From contig JAMWFC010000079.1 of NCBI GenBank assembly GCA_027475525.1, forward strand, positions 248,001 through 312,000: a stretch of 64,000 bases of DNA. Direction: 5' to 3'. A program made the position numbers and the translations under genes. Below the pieces are notes generated by a model. That model had not been told where the DNA came from. It worked only from the letters and a program-made list of their open reading frames with translations, and ran no database searches. This document shows, piece by piece, positions 1 to 10,983 of this stretch. The DNA is from Macrolepiota albuminosa (taxonomy: Eukaryota; Basidiomycota; Agaricomycetes; Agaricales; Agaricaceae). Within the stretch, counting starts at the first letter, position 1. Every line of letters starts with the position of its first letter.

Positions 1-2
1 AA

Positions 3-165
3 ATTCACCTTGCAATAGTAGAGGGAACTCAAATACTCAGGGCAGTAGTTTGCTTAGATCAGCAGGATTGGGTCAATTGATGCCCACTTACTGAGCTCAC
101 AATCAACATGAGCATATTTGAAACCACTGGATATGCAGTCTTTGAGCTCAACAGAGAGTACATGC
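3..165 (+). pseudogene. Gypsy-A integrase fragment, 5' piece
   Basis: Translated in the frame starting at base 3, this piece aligns residue for residue with the integrase core of the younger Gypsy-Y copy. It shares the QILRA block, the DQ-DWV block, the CPL-E-INxS block, and ETTGY followed by FELN-YM. One stop (TGA) interrupts it after DWVN. The match breaks off exactly at the CATGC target duplication of Gypsy-Y and resumes at 12373 with MPSM. It is therefore the left half of an older gypsy polymerase gene split by the later insertion. The element continues beyond the left edge of the window. Confidence 0.85.
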
Positions 166-338
166 TGTAACGGAGTCGTCCGTATTCTCAGCGTCAACGA
201 TGCTATAATCAATTAGTAGAGTATTATGTAAGATAACATCTTGTTTTCACTCTAAGTACTAGTCAATCCGATACTGCGGTCTGATTTAGCACTTGTGTGA
301 TACACACAAGATAGTTCTAACCCGTAACTTCGGTTACA
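166..338 (+). repeat. Gypsy-Y 5' LTR
   Basis: The 173-bp direct repeat begins TGTAACGG and ends GGTTACA. It contains a perfect hairpin at 292-310 (CTTGTGTG / CACACAAG) and a second at 324-337, GTAAC-TTCG-GTTAC, closing the 3' end with a UUCG-type tetraloop. A T-rich run follows directly; I could not identify a tRNA primer site. Confidence 0.95.
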
Positions 339-449
339 TTTTTTTAAATCTTCTGCTATCGGCTTTAGACTCTAGGCTTGTTACTGACTAGGCAACTCTC
401 ATCAAAACCTCTCAATTCTCTGTTGGCATCACGCTGAAAACGTGCTTCC

Positions 450-2903
450 ATGACTGGCTCTCTTGATCTGGATCCTCCGTTCCCAGCTGCAGACGCAGGT
501 GACTTACCTGTGCTTCAGGCTGTGAAGACGCAATCTGCGTCAGCATACCAACCTCCGCCAAAGCGGGACAAAAAGACCCCTCACGATGTCAGCGCGAGCT
601 TTGGAATGCCTGGTGGGCTATCCGTATCATGGATGATGTCCATTGTACGACCTGGTGGAAAACCAGGAGAGAGATCCGCTGTCTCAGGAGTGTTGCTGCC
701 AGCGAGCCAAATGCCTTCACTAATGTATCCGGTATTGCCCAAGAGCTCTTCAGCTCCCTCTGAGGGTCAACCGGACGTTACCCAGTACTCGGAAATGGTA
801 CAAGGCAGCGCATTTGCACATAGCACCCCATTCTGGACTGCACCGATGGACCGGCATTTGGAATATGTGGCCAATGCTGCCACTGAACCGGGACCGTCGT
901 CGTTGACAACACAAGGACAGAAGCAAGGACCAGCAATAGTGGTCAGTAGGGAGGACGACAATGTCGTATGGTTGGAAAAGGCGTCACCAGCGCCTGGAAT
1001 TCCAGAGTTGCATAGACGGGCCGGCAAACAGCCGCAAGTGAGGCATGACGGCCTCAGGAAAGTTATGGACTTAGAGTCCGAGTTGGAGTCCTCAGATTAT
1101 GAGGAAAGCAAAAGGTCGCATTCGACCTTGTCTATCCAGTTACAGCTGGTGTTGGACCGATATCCGTCGGTCGCAAAGGAATCGACGCGAAAGCGTCTGC
1201 AGCTTTATGTAGTAAAGCACTTACAGTTGCTGGCTGCTAGGAGCCACGATGTACCCCGCGCAGATTTGAATGAATATATCGAATTGTTTGTGCGCATCTT
1301 CGAACTCGAAGTGGTGGAATACCTTTAGCGCAAAGCAGCGCGAGGGTCAGCAGTCTCAACGGCTACTCCAGCCGACTCGGTAGAATGTGAGATGAGTGTG
1401 CGCAGACGAGCGCCATTAATTGCGGACGCGATGGAATTGCTCAATGCGCCTTGTCAGGCTAATGAGTCTCAGCAAGACTACGTTCGGCGTCAGAACGCCG
1501 CAAACCATCAACACATTGTTAGCGGAGTGCCTCAGCAGGCATTGTCTGAGGTGGAGACTGTGACAACGACTCCGGCGGAGCCAGAGGCACTACTTGCAGT
1601 GCAGGAGGTTAAGACACCTCGTAAGCAAGTTACAATCAAGGGGGAGGTGGACAAAGTCCACATTCTTGAGGAGCAAACACAACCACGACGCGTAGTGCGA
1701 CGCGTCCACCTAGTGGACAACTGGAATGAACGCGTTAATTACCAGAGGATACGCAACCAGGACTTGCGCGATCATGGTGAGTCGTTCATTGACGACCAGG
1801 GGGTAGTCTTTGAAGGGCGTGAGGGTGTAACGCCTGTCAATGACATGCGGCAGCAATTTGCGGCTCGGACTGCTGAACCGGACAGAGATCTGGGTTGTAG
1901 TGACGACAGTAGTGGTCACTACGAACGGAGGGAGCCAAGTCGTCGCAATAACGACGGTGGAGGTCGTGATCGAAGAAATAACGATTGAGACGATAATAAT
2001 CGTTGTGATAGTGGCAGGGAGGCTGGTGGAGAACCAGCAGAGCCACAAGTAGGGCAACAGCCCACCCCACGGCCAGAACGAACGGCCAATGAACACCTGT
2101 TTTGCAGTCCTCGGGCATTTTCGATGCCCGCACCTCATGACTTGCGTGAAACTACACCAGGAATGAATGAAGCGGTCTGGATTCATATGGATCATATGCA
2201 TGACTGCCTCACTCGTCTGGTGGATGACTCCCTTGGAGTCAGATTTAAGTTTCCTGCTGGGGTAAGTCCCCGTAAATCCTATGGTAAGCATATACATGCG
2301 TACGCTGGAGGACATAGGTTCTCTCAACTGGAGGACTGGGCCATGGATGTGTGCTACCACCTAGCAGCCTGCTGCTATGGTGGAGACGACATGGACCAGG
2401 AGAGGATATTCATGCTACATGAATTTATGGAAGGAGAGGCTCGGAATTGGTTCCGTCGCCATGTTCTCCACATTAATTGCGACAAATCGCATTGGACATT
2501 TAAAGAGGTCCTGATAGGACTGTATAATCGGTTCGTCAACGCTGCTACGATGCAGGAAGCTCGTGATGCCTTTAGAAAGGCAGTGTATGACGCTAAGACT
2601 GGCGTCCAGACCTTTTATGATGACCTGGTGAGTCATGCACAGAATATGGCCGTCTATCCAGATGAATACACTATCCGTGAGACATTCCTGGACGGAATAC
2701 CCGCAGACATGAGGAGAGCGTTGATACGCGACGATAATTTGTCTCCGGAGGTCAATACTGTGACCGAATTCTTGGTGTATGCCATCCATTATGAGCAGTC
2801 GACATGGACTGCAAACCAGTTCACGCCGAGGAACAGTGAACCGTCAGGCAGTGAAGGTGGGAACCTTCCTGGCCAAACAGACAGATATGGAGAACAATCG
2901 TAA
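450..2903 (+). pseudogene. Gypsy-Y gag polyprotein with two in-frame stops
   Basis: One reading frame runs from ATG 450 to TAA 2901-2903, broken only by TAG at 1326-1328 and TGA at 1986-1988; codons on both sides stay in frame. The N-terminal third is low complexity with a helical block near 1130-1320. The capsid-type retrotransposon gag domain lies at about 2250-2790 (the EARNWFRR and FYDDLV blocks are typical). In the old Gypsy-B copy the residue at the first stop is CAG (Gln), so that stop is a C-to-T change here. The start codon is the first ATG of this frame after the leader. Gag would form the virus-like particle. The product as assembled is truncated. Confidence 0.85.
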
Positions 2904-4013
2904 TCCGCGATTTGTTGTTCGTAAGACAGTCCCTGGAGGCCAACGGCCTCGATCGAAGCCTGCTGGACAATTGCCAGCAAAGGATAGTCGACCCTTTTCG
3001 GGTCAGAATCAAGTAGCACCGAGAGGAGTGGTGGCGCCTGCAGCGTGGATGACGGGCAAACCCGCTGGGGTTCCAGGAGCGGCCCAGAGAAGGCCTGCCG
3101 GAGATCCCTCAGCGTGCTACAACTGTCGCAGGAGTGGGCATTTTGCTAAGGAGTGTCCCGCCCCTCCTAAGGCACACATCCAAGCGGCCCATACGGCTGC
3201 AGCACCGAGTGATGTCGTCAGTGACAACAAAGACGATGAGGTCATCGACGACATGGAGGAGGAGCCGCACGTAGAGGATGACGGGTCAGAAGTGGATGAC
3301 ACCGAGAGCGTCCAGATTGATGGCGACAAATACATCGCAGTGGATGTGTACGACAGCGACTACTATGCTCGTGATGACGAGGAGGAACACCTGTTTGCAC
3401 TGACGGAGTGCCATGGAGATCAATGCGTCCGAATGAGACGCGTAATCCTGCAGAAGGCAACTAATAAGTTGCAGCGGCCATGCTATACTCCCGAAGAGAA
3501 GGAGTGCCTGGTCACGTATGTTGATGTCAACGGACATCTGGCATGGACGTTGTGGGACTCCGGGAGTACCACTACGGGCATTATGCCCCAGTTTGCTCAC
3601 GTCAACGCAATTCGCGTTCATGAACTGGAGGAGCCATTGATGCTCCAGCTGGGGACTGTGGGGAGTCGCGCTATGGTGCAGTTTGGTGCGGAGGTGAGAA
3701 TAAAGATGTCAGGAACGTTGACAAAAGAATACGTGGATATAGCGAATTTTGATCGCTATTTGGTGCGGAGGTGAGAATAAAGATGTCAGGAACGTTGACA
3801 AAAGAATACGTGGATATAGCGAATTTTGATCGCTACGACATGATTATTGGGACGCCGTTCATGCGTAAGAACAAGGTGTCGCTGGATTTTGTGAACGACA
3901 TGGTCGTTGTGAATGGTACGCCTTTGAAGGCGGAGAAAGTGGTGTTGAACAATACAGATGGTCGTTTGAGGCACTATCGCGCAACTGAAAAGCAGCGTGA
4001 TGAACGCAACTGA
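2779..4013 (+). pseudogene. Gypsy-Y zinc knuckle and aspartic protease (start of pol)
   Basis: This frame is +1 relative to gag and overlaps its end (2779-2903). It encodes a CCHC zinc knuckle at 3115-3156 (CYNC, then GHF, then KEC), a long acidic stretch, and a retropepsin active site DSGS at 3556-3567. Frame is lost at 3759 because 3682-3758 is repeated exactly as 3759-3835; removing one copy restores one continuous frame to TGA 4011-4013. Coding continues in frame past that TGA, which most simply derives from CGA. Gag-pol expression would need a +1 shift between about 2780 and 2900, either programmed, as in Ty3, or an indel in this copy. Confidence 0.85.
3682..3835. repeat. exact 77-bp tandem duplication (1 of 6)
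   Basis: Bases 3682-3758 are repeated without a mismatch as 3759-3835. The duplication shifts the protease frame and causes the stop at 3774. The same 77-bp period occurs at five other unrelated places in the window. Confidence 0.97.
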
Positions 4014-4798
4014 CTAGATGGTCCCAGGAGAGCGACTGTACAGGAGGTGGAGGATGAACAGGCCCCACCAAAAAGCCTGCTGGCAGATTCGCCGGCTATA
4101 CTGATGTCTGAGGAAGAGTTTCAAGGAACTCTGAAGAAGGGGAAGCACCCGGATGTGATTGGGTGTACCAATGGAAAGCCTAAACAGGCTGTACAGTGCA
4201 AGAATGAGCGTGGTAGACGCGTGGTGGAGTCGCTGGAATGCCAGCCGACTAGCTCCCTAAACAGGCTGTACAGTGCAAGAATGAGCGTGGTAGACGCGTG
4301 GTGGAGTCGCTGGAATGCCAGCCGACTAGCTCTTGAGTGAAGGTTGAGGACCTCGTCAAGGACGAGGTATACAGTACGATGGGAACTGTGGGTAGCACTA
4401 GGTCGCTAATGGATCGACCAGTGCCTCGGCCAGGAGTGCAATGGGCGTATGACCCACGAATGCCACGGGAGTGGAACGAGTTGGTAGCGTCAATGGTGAC
4501 GCAGGCTATGGGAAGTGGGCAAGCGACCCAGACGGGAGAAGTGTACCGTCACGCACGAGAGGATGAGATTTCTGAAACATCGGATATCGTATTTGATGGA
4601 TTTTTGCTGAAAGCGAGAAGTGTGCAGTTGTCGGCGAGTACAACAAGGAAGCAACCAGTTGTAAGGTTGAATCCGGGAGATCTCACAGAGGAGCACGTAC
4701 GTGCCTTACAGGAGCGATTTGAACCAAAGGTTCAACCGCGTGTAGCATGCGTAGCCAAAGGAAAAGGTAAGGCTTTGAGCCTTACAGAGGAGGATATT
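4014..4798 (+). pseudogene. Gypsy-Y pol linker between protease and reverse transcriptase
   Basis: This is the region between the protease and RT domains of pol. From 4014 the protease frame stays open to 4255. It is then displaced by a second exact 77-bp duplication (4179-4255 = 4256-4332). With one copy removed the frame continues through a TGA at 4334-4336 and stays open to ATT 4796-4798, where a solo LTR interrupts it. The sequence has no motif of its own that I recognise, as is usual for this spacer. The frame fits exactly with the RT segment at 5481 once the LTR and one 5-bp target copy are subtracted. Confidence 0.75.
4179..4332. repeat. exact 77-bp tandem duplication (2 of 6)
   Basis: 4179-4255 is repeated without mismatch as 4256-4332, only about 420 bp from the first such duplication. 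It shifts the pol frame by two. Confidence 0.97.
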
Positions 4799-5475
4799 TG
4801 TCAGGGGACCCCTCATTCCTTTCTTCTTTCACTCCTTATTTCTTCACTCTCCTTTCATTCACTTCCTTATTTCTTCTACCATTCTCTCATTTGGCTGTTA
4901 CTACTTCTTCAACACTATCTGTTGGTACTATTCTCAACCTTTGAGGTGCTCTGGTTCTTTAGCTATCACTCAGACAAGTGTGGGCCCTTCAGCACCGCTC
5001 CAGGCTGCTTAGATAAGCCGGAGTTTGCCTTTCTGACTTCTAAAGTCCGGAGTTTTCCTCCCTTGTTTGCACACTTGTTTGGTTAGTCAATTTTCGAGTT
5101 TTTAAGGTTTTGTTGTACTGTACAGTTGTTTCCCACGCTTCAGAGGCCCCAGAAGCGTCCAACCTGGCATAGGGAATCCCCAGACTTGTTCTCTTTGGAT
5201 CTCCCTCTGCCAGGTGAGTAGCTACCTTGATATTGTCAGTATATATTCTAATACACTTTGGATCTCCCTCTGCCAGCTGTGTGACTGAGCCACAGCCTCT
5301 AGAGGCCCCAGAAGCGTCCAACCTGGCATAGGGAATCCCCAGACTTGTTCTCTTTGGATCTCCCTCTGCCAGGTGAGTAGCTACCTTGATATTGTCAGTA
5401 TATATTCTAATACACTTTGGATCTCCCTCTGCCAGCTGTGTGACTGAGCCACAGCCTCTAGAGGTCGCCCTTACA
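4799..5475 (+). mobile_element. solo LTR inserted in Gypsy-Y pol
   Basis: The 677-bp sequence starts TGTCAGGGG, ends CCCTTACA, and is flanked by a 5-bp target duplication ATATT (4794-4798 and 5476-5480). It has no coding capacity of its own, and a related copy stands at 39167-39683. This copy is about 160 bp longer because a 159-bp block (5142-5300) is tandemly repeated. The + strand is assigned because both copies read the same way. It lies inside the young Gypsy-Y and is therefore the most recent event in that stack. Confidence 0.9.
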
Positions 5476-5480
5476 ATATT

Positions 5481-6923
5481 CCTCGATTGCGCCAGCAATG
5501 GCAACTGGAGTTTGCTGATATCGTCAATGGAACAAAGGAAGAGCTTTCTCCGTGGCGGGAGGTTAATCATGAGATCAACCTCATTGATGATAACAAGCAG
5601 TACAAGTATCATTTGCCTCGCTGCCCGTGAGCACTTCAGGATCAACTTCGTGAAAAGACAAATAGATACATAAACGCAAAGTGGTGGGAACCACGACCAG
5701 CGGTGCAAGCTGCACCATTGCTTTGTATCCCCAAGAAGGATGGAACGTTACGGACTGCATTGGATGCGCGACAGTGCAATGATAATACCGTCAAGGATGT
5801 AACACCTCTTCCAGATCAGGAAGTGATACGAGAAGATGTCGCGACAGCGAAGTATAGGTCGAAAATCGACCTCACAGACGCGTACAAACAGGTTTGCATC
5901 TGCGAAGAGGATATACCAAAGACACTGTTCTCGTCCCTGATGGGGACGTTCGTGAGTAACATCATGCAGATTGGTGATTGTAATGCACCGGCGACATTTC
6001 AGAGGCTAATGACCTCAATCTTCCGAGATGTAATCGGGAAGTTTATGCACGTCTATTTAGATGATATATTCATATTTTCTGACTCCATTGAGGAGCATGA
6101 GCAGCACCTACGAGTCGTATTTGAACGACTACGGAAGGCCAGCCTCTATCTCAAATGGAAGAAGTGCGAGTTGTACGCAATGAGTATAGATTGTCTCGGT
6201 CACGTCATTGACGAGAAGGGCATTCATCCGGATACGGATAAGCTCGACCGAATCCAAGAGTGGCGTACTCCACGCACATATAATGATATCCAACGATTTG
6301 TCGGACTGGTGAACTATATTGGCAATTTCTTGCCAGACATCACTGCATACACTGGGCCACTTATGGCCATGACCCAGAATGGGTCACCGTTTCATTGGAG
6401 ACCACTGCATCAGCGGTGTTTTGAGATGATTAAGCGCATATGCACGAAAACGCCAGTCATCCGGCCAATTGACCCACGCATCAACGAGCCCATCTGGCTC
6501 ATTTGCAATGCGTCGAAGACTGGGGTTGGGGCCATGTTTGGCCAGGGTAAAACATGGCAGACTTGCCGACCAGCGGGATTTATGTCCCGTAAATTCACTG
6601 CTGCTCAGCAGAATTATGCTGTGCACGAGTTAGAAACACTCGCAATCCTGGAAGCCCTCCTAAAGTGGGAGGATAAACTGATGGGATATAAGATCCATAT
6701 TATCACGGATCACAAAGCACTAGAGTTCTTCAAGACTCAGGTGCACCTGTCTCCGCGACAACGTCGCTGGATCGACTACATGTCGCGGTACCAGTTTGAC
6801 ATCACCTATGTAAAAGGTGAATTGAACAAAGTGGCGGATTGCCTGTCTCAATATTTTGAGAGTGATACTCGAGATGACGCCCATGACGTGCATGACTACG
6901 TCCAGGGCAGACAAACATATTGA
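5481..6923 (+). pseudogene. Gypsy-Y reverse transcriptase and RNase H
   Basis: After the solo LTR the pol frame resumes with the conserved W-REVNHEI and LPRCP blocks. It meets one TGA at 5628-5630, then reads through CIPKKDGTLR (RT motif) and YLDD at about 6054-6065, the catalytic aspartates. RNase H follows (LICNASKTGVG, YAVHELE, ITDHKAL). The frame ends at TGA 6921-6923 because of a single extra G in GGG at 6905-6907; one base less joins it to the integrase frame. Apart from these lesions the catalytic residues visible are intact. Confidence 0.88.
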
Positions 6924-8676
6924 CCCAGAGGGCGAGGATTTGCCTCTGCATCGATTCCATGAAATCAGGGAACATAGGGTCGAGTTACACGCCATGCGAG
7001 CGCAGGAAACACGTTGCAGTAAGCAATTGCACGAACAGCGAGAGACTCACAATATCGAAGCTCAGGTGCTAGTGGACCATGAGGCCCCTCAGCCAAGTGA
7101 AGAGACGAGGCAAGAGGTGCCTACGAGAGGTACTGATATGACGCTCCAGCAAGCGCTGGAGTCACAGGACCATACGCCTGCACTGGCCGACTTAGGCAAT
7201 GCGCAATTCTGCACACATATCCAGCAAGGATACAAGGATGATACTCTCTTCAGGGAGATTTTGAACAATATCCAAGCGCATCCGCGCTTCAAGGTGGAGC
7301 AGCAGCTCGTCTACCTTACCAGACCCACAGGGTCCAAAGTCATCTGCATTCCCCGGGAGAGGTCGTTGATTACGACTATCCTGGACCAGGCCCATAGAGT
7401 AGTGGGCCACTTCGGAACTCAGAAAACGCTGGACTATGTGCGATGCTGGTACTGGTGGCCGCAAATGGCCAAAGAGACGAGCCAATTTTGCTCGACATGC
7501 GAGCTATGTCAACAGTTGAAAGTATCGACTTTGAAGCCACCGGGAAAGCTTCATTCGCTACCCATACTGGTCAAACCCTGGGATTCGATCGGGATGGACT
7601 TTATAGGTCCATTCCCTGAGTCGAAGGGTTTTAACTACCTTTGGGTAGTGATCTGCAGAATGACCAGTATGGTCCATCTCATTCCGGTGAGAACCACCAT
7701 GACAGCGTCGGACTTGTTGTGGATCTATCTCAAGGAGATAGTACGCCTCCATGGACTGCCAAGTTCGATCGTAAGCAATCGAGATGCTAAGTTCACTTCC
7801 AAATGGTGGAAGGAGTTGCACAAGCTGCTAGGAGCAAAGTTGCTCATGTCGACATCGTTTCATCCGCAAACGGATGGTCAAACGGAACATGCAAATAGCA
7901 ATATCGTGCAAATATTGCGAGCATTTGTACGTCCTGATCAGAAGGACTGGGTGGATAGATGCCCGCTGGTGGAATTCGCGATAAACGCGAGTATATTGGA
8001 AACCACAGGGTATTCACCCTTTGAACTCAACAATGGCTACATGCCATCCATGATTCGTGAACTTCGCACGGACAAAGTTATTCATGTGGGAGTGAAGCAG
8101 TTTGCGCGCAACGCGCTAAGGAATCTGGCAGATGCCCATGACGCGATTATAGAATTGCATGTATGGCAAACCAAGCATGCGAATAATCGCAGACGTGATG
8201 AGCTGGACATCAAGAAAGGGAGCCTAGTGTACCTTTTGACAAAGAACTTGAACCTACCAAAAGGCAGGGCGAGTAAGCTGTGTCCGAAATGGATTGGACC
8301 ATATAAGGTCCTTGAGGCGGAGCCGAGCACGTCTAACTACGTGCTGGAACTACCCCAGGCACTGCAAGCGCGCAGGATAGTGCCCAAGTTTCATGTGTCG
8401 CTATTGCGACCGTATATGGCCAGTAGTGATGCGCTATTCCCTAACCGCGCAACTCTGGAGCCGTATGACTTTGGAACTGGCAATGACCAGGAGTGGTTTG
8501 TAGATGACCTCATAGGTCATCGGTGGACAAAAGGAAGCCTTGAATTCGAGGTAAGGTGGAGTTTAGGTGATACTACCTGGGAACCGCTAGTGAACTGCAA
8601 AGGCCTTGCAGCAATGGACAGGTATCTAGAGTTGCAAGGCGTGAAACACCCTCAACAGCTAGCAAAACGCGCGTAA
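6856..8676 (+). CDS. Gypsy-Y integrase with C-terminal chromodomain
   Basis: The open frame of 606 codons is the 3' part of pol; its true beginning is fused to RNase H upstream, so the ATG at 6856 is only nominal. It shows an HHCC zinc-binding domain (H-VVGHFG and CSTCELC), a DDE core (GMDFIG; SNRDAKF; TDGQTEHANS), a GPY/F-like tail (IGPYKVL, VPKFHVSLLRPY) and a chromodomain at about 8490-8640 (EWFVDDLIGHR, then FEVRW and TTWEP). The chromodomain places the element among the chromoviruses and would direct insertion to particular chromatin. Gypsy-A carries the same gene in decayed form on both sides of this element. Confidence 0.92.
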   Translation: MRVILEMTPMTCMTTSRADKHIDPEGEDLPLHRFHEIREHRVELHAMRAQETRCSKQLHEQRETHNIEAQVLVDHEAPQPSEETRQEVPTRGTDMTLQQALESQDHTPALADLGNAQFCTHIQQGYKDDTLFREILNNIQAHPRFKVEQQLVYLTRPTGSKVICIPRERSLITTILDQAHRVVGHFGTQKTLDYVRCWYWWPQMAKETSQFCSTCELCQQLKVSTLKPPGKLHSLPILVKPWDSIGMDFIGPFPESKGFNYLWVVICRMTSMVHLIPVRTTMTASDLLWIYLKEIVRLHGLPSSIVSNRDAKFTSKWWKELHKLLGAKLLMSTSFHPQTDGQTEHANSNIVQILRAFVRPDQKDWVDRCPLVEFAINASILETTGYSPFELNNGYMPSMIRELRTDKVIHVGVKQFARNALRNLADAHDAIIELHVWQTKHANNRRRDELDIKKGSLVYLLTKNLNLPKGRASKLCPKWIGPYKVLEAEPSTSNYVLELPQALQARRIVPKFHVSLLRPYMASSDALFPNRATLEPYDFGTGNDQEWFVDDLIGHRWTKGSLEFEVRWSLGDTTWEPLVNCKGLAAMDRYLELQGVKHPQQLAKRA

Positions 8677-8908
8677 TGTGCGTGTGGGGTGGTGGAATGT
8701 GGACAAAGTCCACTTTGATAGCCGGTGAATCACCAGGTGGCTACTAATTGTGGCTGCTGTTTGTGACTGTTTATGCGACTATGATTGCCGGTGAGAGGCC
8801 GAGTGGCATGTATTTGTGGTTGTTTACACCACTAGCGGAGTTGGGAGATTGTTTTTTTTTCTTTCTTTTCTCAAGTCCCAATACACGTAGTCTCCATGTC
8901 TAGCGAAA

Positions 8909-10933
8909 ATGGCCTATTGGGGGCCACAAAATAGTGATCAGAGCCGGCAAGGCTCTAGTGGAGGGGGGAGACCCCCAAATATACAAATGTCAACTCAGTA
9001 CCCGAGGCAGCCGCCATATCCGGCGGCAAGCCAGTTTCAGTCAGCAGTGGCCTATCCAGGCCGTGATGAGCCGCTTCCGTATCAGACACCCCTCCACTTG
9101 CAAGAGATGGAGGTCAATGACGAAGGGCGCTATGGGCGCCCGGAGGACAGTATGCGCCGTGAGCGCTACTATCAGGAACCGTCGTCACGTCCAACTGCGT
9201 CGTATCCGACGTATGCGGGTGTGATGACAGGGCCGCCATCAGTACCATGGGCGCACCGGCCCATGGAAGAGTCATATGGGGAGCCTGCGCCACAAGTGCA
9301 GAGTGTAGCTGGGTCAGACGTGCTGTTGGGCAGACTGGAAGCAGCGGGACAGCCAGTCCCTGCAACTGCGTCCTTTCTGCAGGACAGCTTGGCCATAATG
9401 GTGATGGAGGGGCTGCTCGACCAGATCAAGCTGATGAAGAGGCAGCGCATCGCAGCGCTGGAGCAGATCGAACGTGCGTCTAAGCATAAAATCGCCACAA
9501 GTGAGGAATCGACCGCTGAGGTCAAGAGGGCTAGATATCAGCCCAGTCGACCGGTCGCCCCTCCACAGGCAAGGATGCCGTCGGAAGCGCAATTCGTGTG
9601 CCATGAGCAGCCCGCTCAGCCTGTGGCTTCGTCATTGTGGTTACCCAAGTCGGGCCCGCAGGCCTCTTCAGAGTCGCTGGCTGCCGTCAGTGAACCCTTG
9701 GCAGGTCTGTCCTTGGGTCAGCGGGAAGCCGCATCATCTTGGGCCCCACCTAGGGGGTCCAAACCCGTCGCTGTGGTGCCAAGAGCGCCCATTACTGTCA
9801 CCCCTCGCGGTGGGCCTGGAGGGAATACTCTGGCGCGAAATGCGCCTGCCCCTCCGGTGGCTCAGCCACAACCAGAATCGTCCGCCCTGACCAAGTCGGG
9901 GCCGTCTCGTCAGCGCCGTGGCCGCAAGCCGCCTCTCGATGCCTCCAAATTGGAGGTTATACTCTTTCCTGCTGGCATTCCCGCACGAGCGGGAGAAGTC
10001 CAGATGTTGTTCATGCTGCCGGTGTTTGTACCGGCCCCACCAGAAAGGTATCCCGTGGTCGTCTTGACCCCAGACCCCCGTACGCCGGAGCAGTATGATG
10101 GTCTGGTGGCGACCTCGAGAGGGAAGACTAGGCCTGATAAAGGCAAAAAACCAGTACCATCCCTGTCTGACGAGAGCGACTATGGAGAGTCGAGCTCGGA
10201 GCAGGAGGAGGACGAGAAGGAGGGGGAATCGGCCGCAGACCGATTCCAACGAGTATCGCGCAATAAGCGCATTGCAAGGAAGAAGGCAATTTGCGCCAAG
10301 GAGCTAAAGGCCCAGAAGTATAGGGCCGAGGATGAATTCTCGGGGAGGATCCCCGATGGCTTGGGGGTGAAGGTGTGGGGTCCGCTCGATATCGAGCGAA
10401 TGAACTCGTGCTTTAGAGGAGCACTCAGCCATTGCACCTATTATTCGTATGCCACAAATACGGTGCTGATGGGAGCTGACGCCAATAGAGCGGCGTCATA
10501 TGAGTATTCCTCTGGCCATCCTGCCCACATCCCGGGCACAATTGTGTATAAGCACGCCCCACACGGTCTTCCCCGCACTCCGTTAGAGCTGGATCGGCTC
10601 TATAAGTACTATGCCAATGTGCACGTCCCGCGTTGCGACAGAATCGTCATGTATATGTTGATCACAGAGCTCCAGATGTTTGCGCAGCGGACAGTTGAGG
10701 CTTTGCATGATCGAACTATGCAGCTCCTGATGAAGGAGCCTAAGTACCAAGAACTCGTCAACCCAATGCAGGGCCCTGATGACATCACTCTTGTCGAGCG
10801 ACGACACATTCCGGGGCGCTTCTTGTGCACAAAAGACGATGGCACCATGGCGTTGCGCATAATGCGCGCTCAGGATCCAGCCACACCGTTCGACCTTGAC
10901 CAACTGGCGCAGTACGCGCTGGTCTTTGGCTGA
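8909..10933 (+). CDS. Gypsy-Y accessory ORF, N-terminal and middle part
   Basis: The frame of 674 codons lies downstream of pol and is preceded by a T-rich 230-bp gap. The first two thirds are rich in Pro, Gln, Ser and Ala and look disordered. A basic and acidic patch follows (about residues 400-470), then an apparently folded C-terminal third. It has no signal peptide or membrane segment, so it does not look like an envelope gene, and I recognise no domain. The C-terminal third is homologous to sequences in Gypsy-A (about 13600-14150) and Gypsy-B (about 25950-25500). There it runs on into the next ORF, so the TGA at 10931-10933 is probably a recent nonsense change. Confidence 0.75.
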   Translation: MAYWGPQNSDQSRQGSSGGGRPPNIQMSTQYPRQPPYPAASQFQSAVAYPGRDEPLPYQTPLHLQEMEVNDEGRYGRPEDSMRRERYYQEPSSRPTASYPTYAGVMTGPPSVPWAHRPMEESYGEPAPQVQSVAGSDVLLGRLEAAGQPVPATASFLQDSLAIMVMEGLLDQIKLMKRQRIAALEQIERASKHKIATSEESTAEVKRARYQPSRPVAPPQARMPSEAQFVCHEQPAQPVASSLWLPKSGPQASSESLAAVSEPLAGLSLGQREAASSWAPPRGSKPVAVVPRAPITVTPRGGPGGNTLARNAPAPPVAQPQPESSALTKSGPSRQRRGRKPPLDASKLEVILFPAGIPARAGEVQMLFMLPVFVPAPPERYPVVVLTPDPRTPEQYDGLVATSRGKTRPDKGKKPVPSLSDESDYGESSSEQEEDEKEGESAADRFQRVSRNKRIARKKAICAKELKAQKYRAEDEFSGRIPDGLGVKVWGPLDIERMNSCFRGALSHCTYYSYATNTVLMGADANRAASYEYSSGHPAHIPGTIVYKHAPHGLPRTPLELDRLYKYYANVHVPRCDRIVMYMLITELQMFAQRTVEALHDRTMQLLMKEPKYQELVNPMQGPDDITLVERRHIPGRFLCTKDDGTMALRIMRAQDPATPFDLDQLAQYALVFG

Positions 10934-10983
10934 CCCAGGTTGGAAAATACCTATCAAGGTATCGCCGTGGATATGCCTATCGC

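Noticed and set aside
1710..2360. 216-codon minus-strand frame opposite gag
   Set aside because: It is a shadow of the gag frame, with a hydrophobic low-complexity translation of the repetitive stretch on the other strand.
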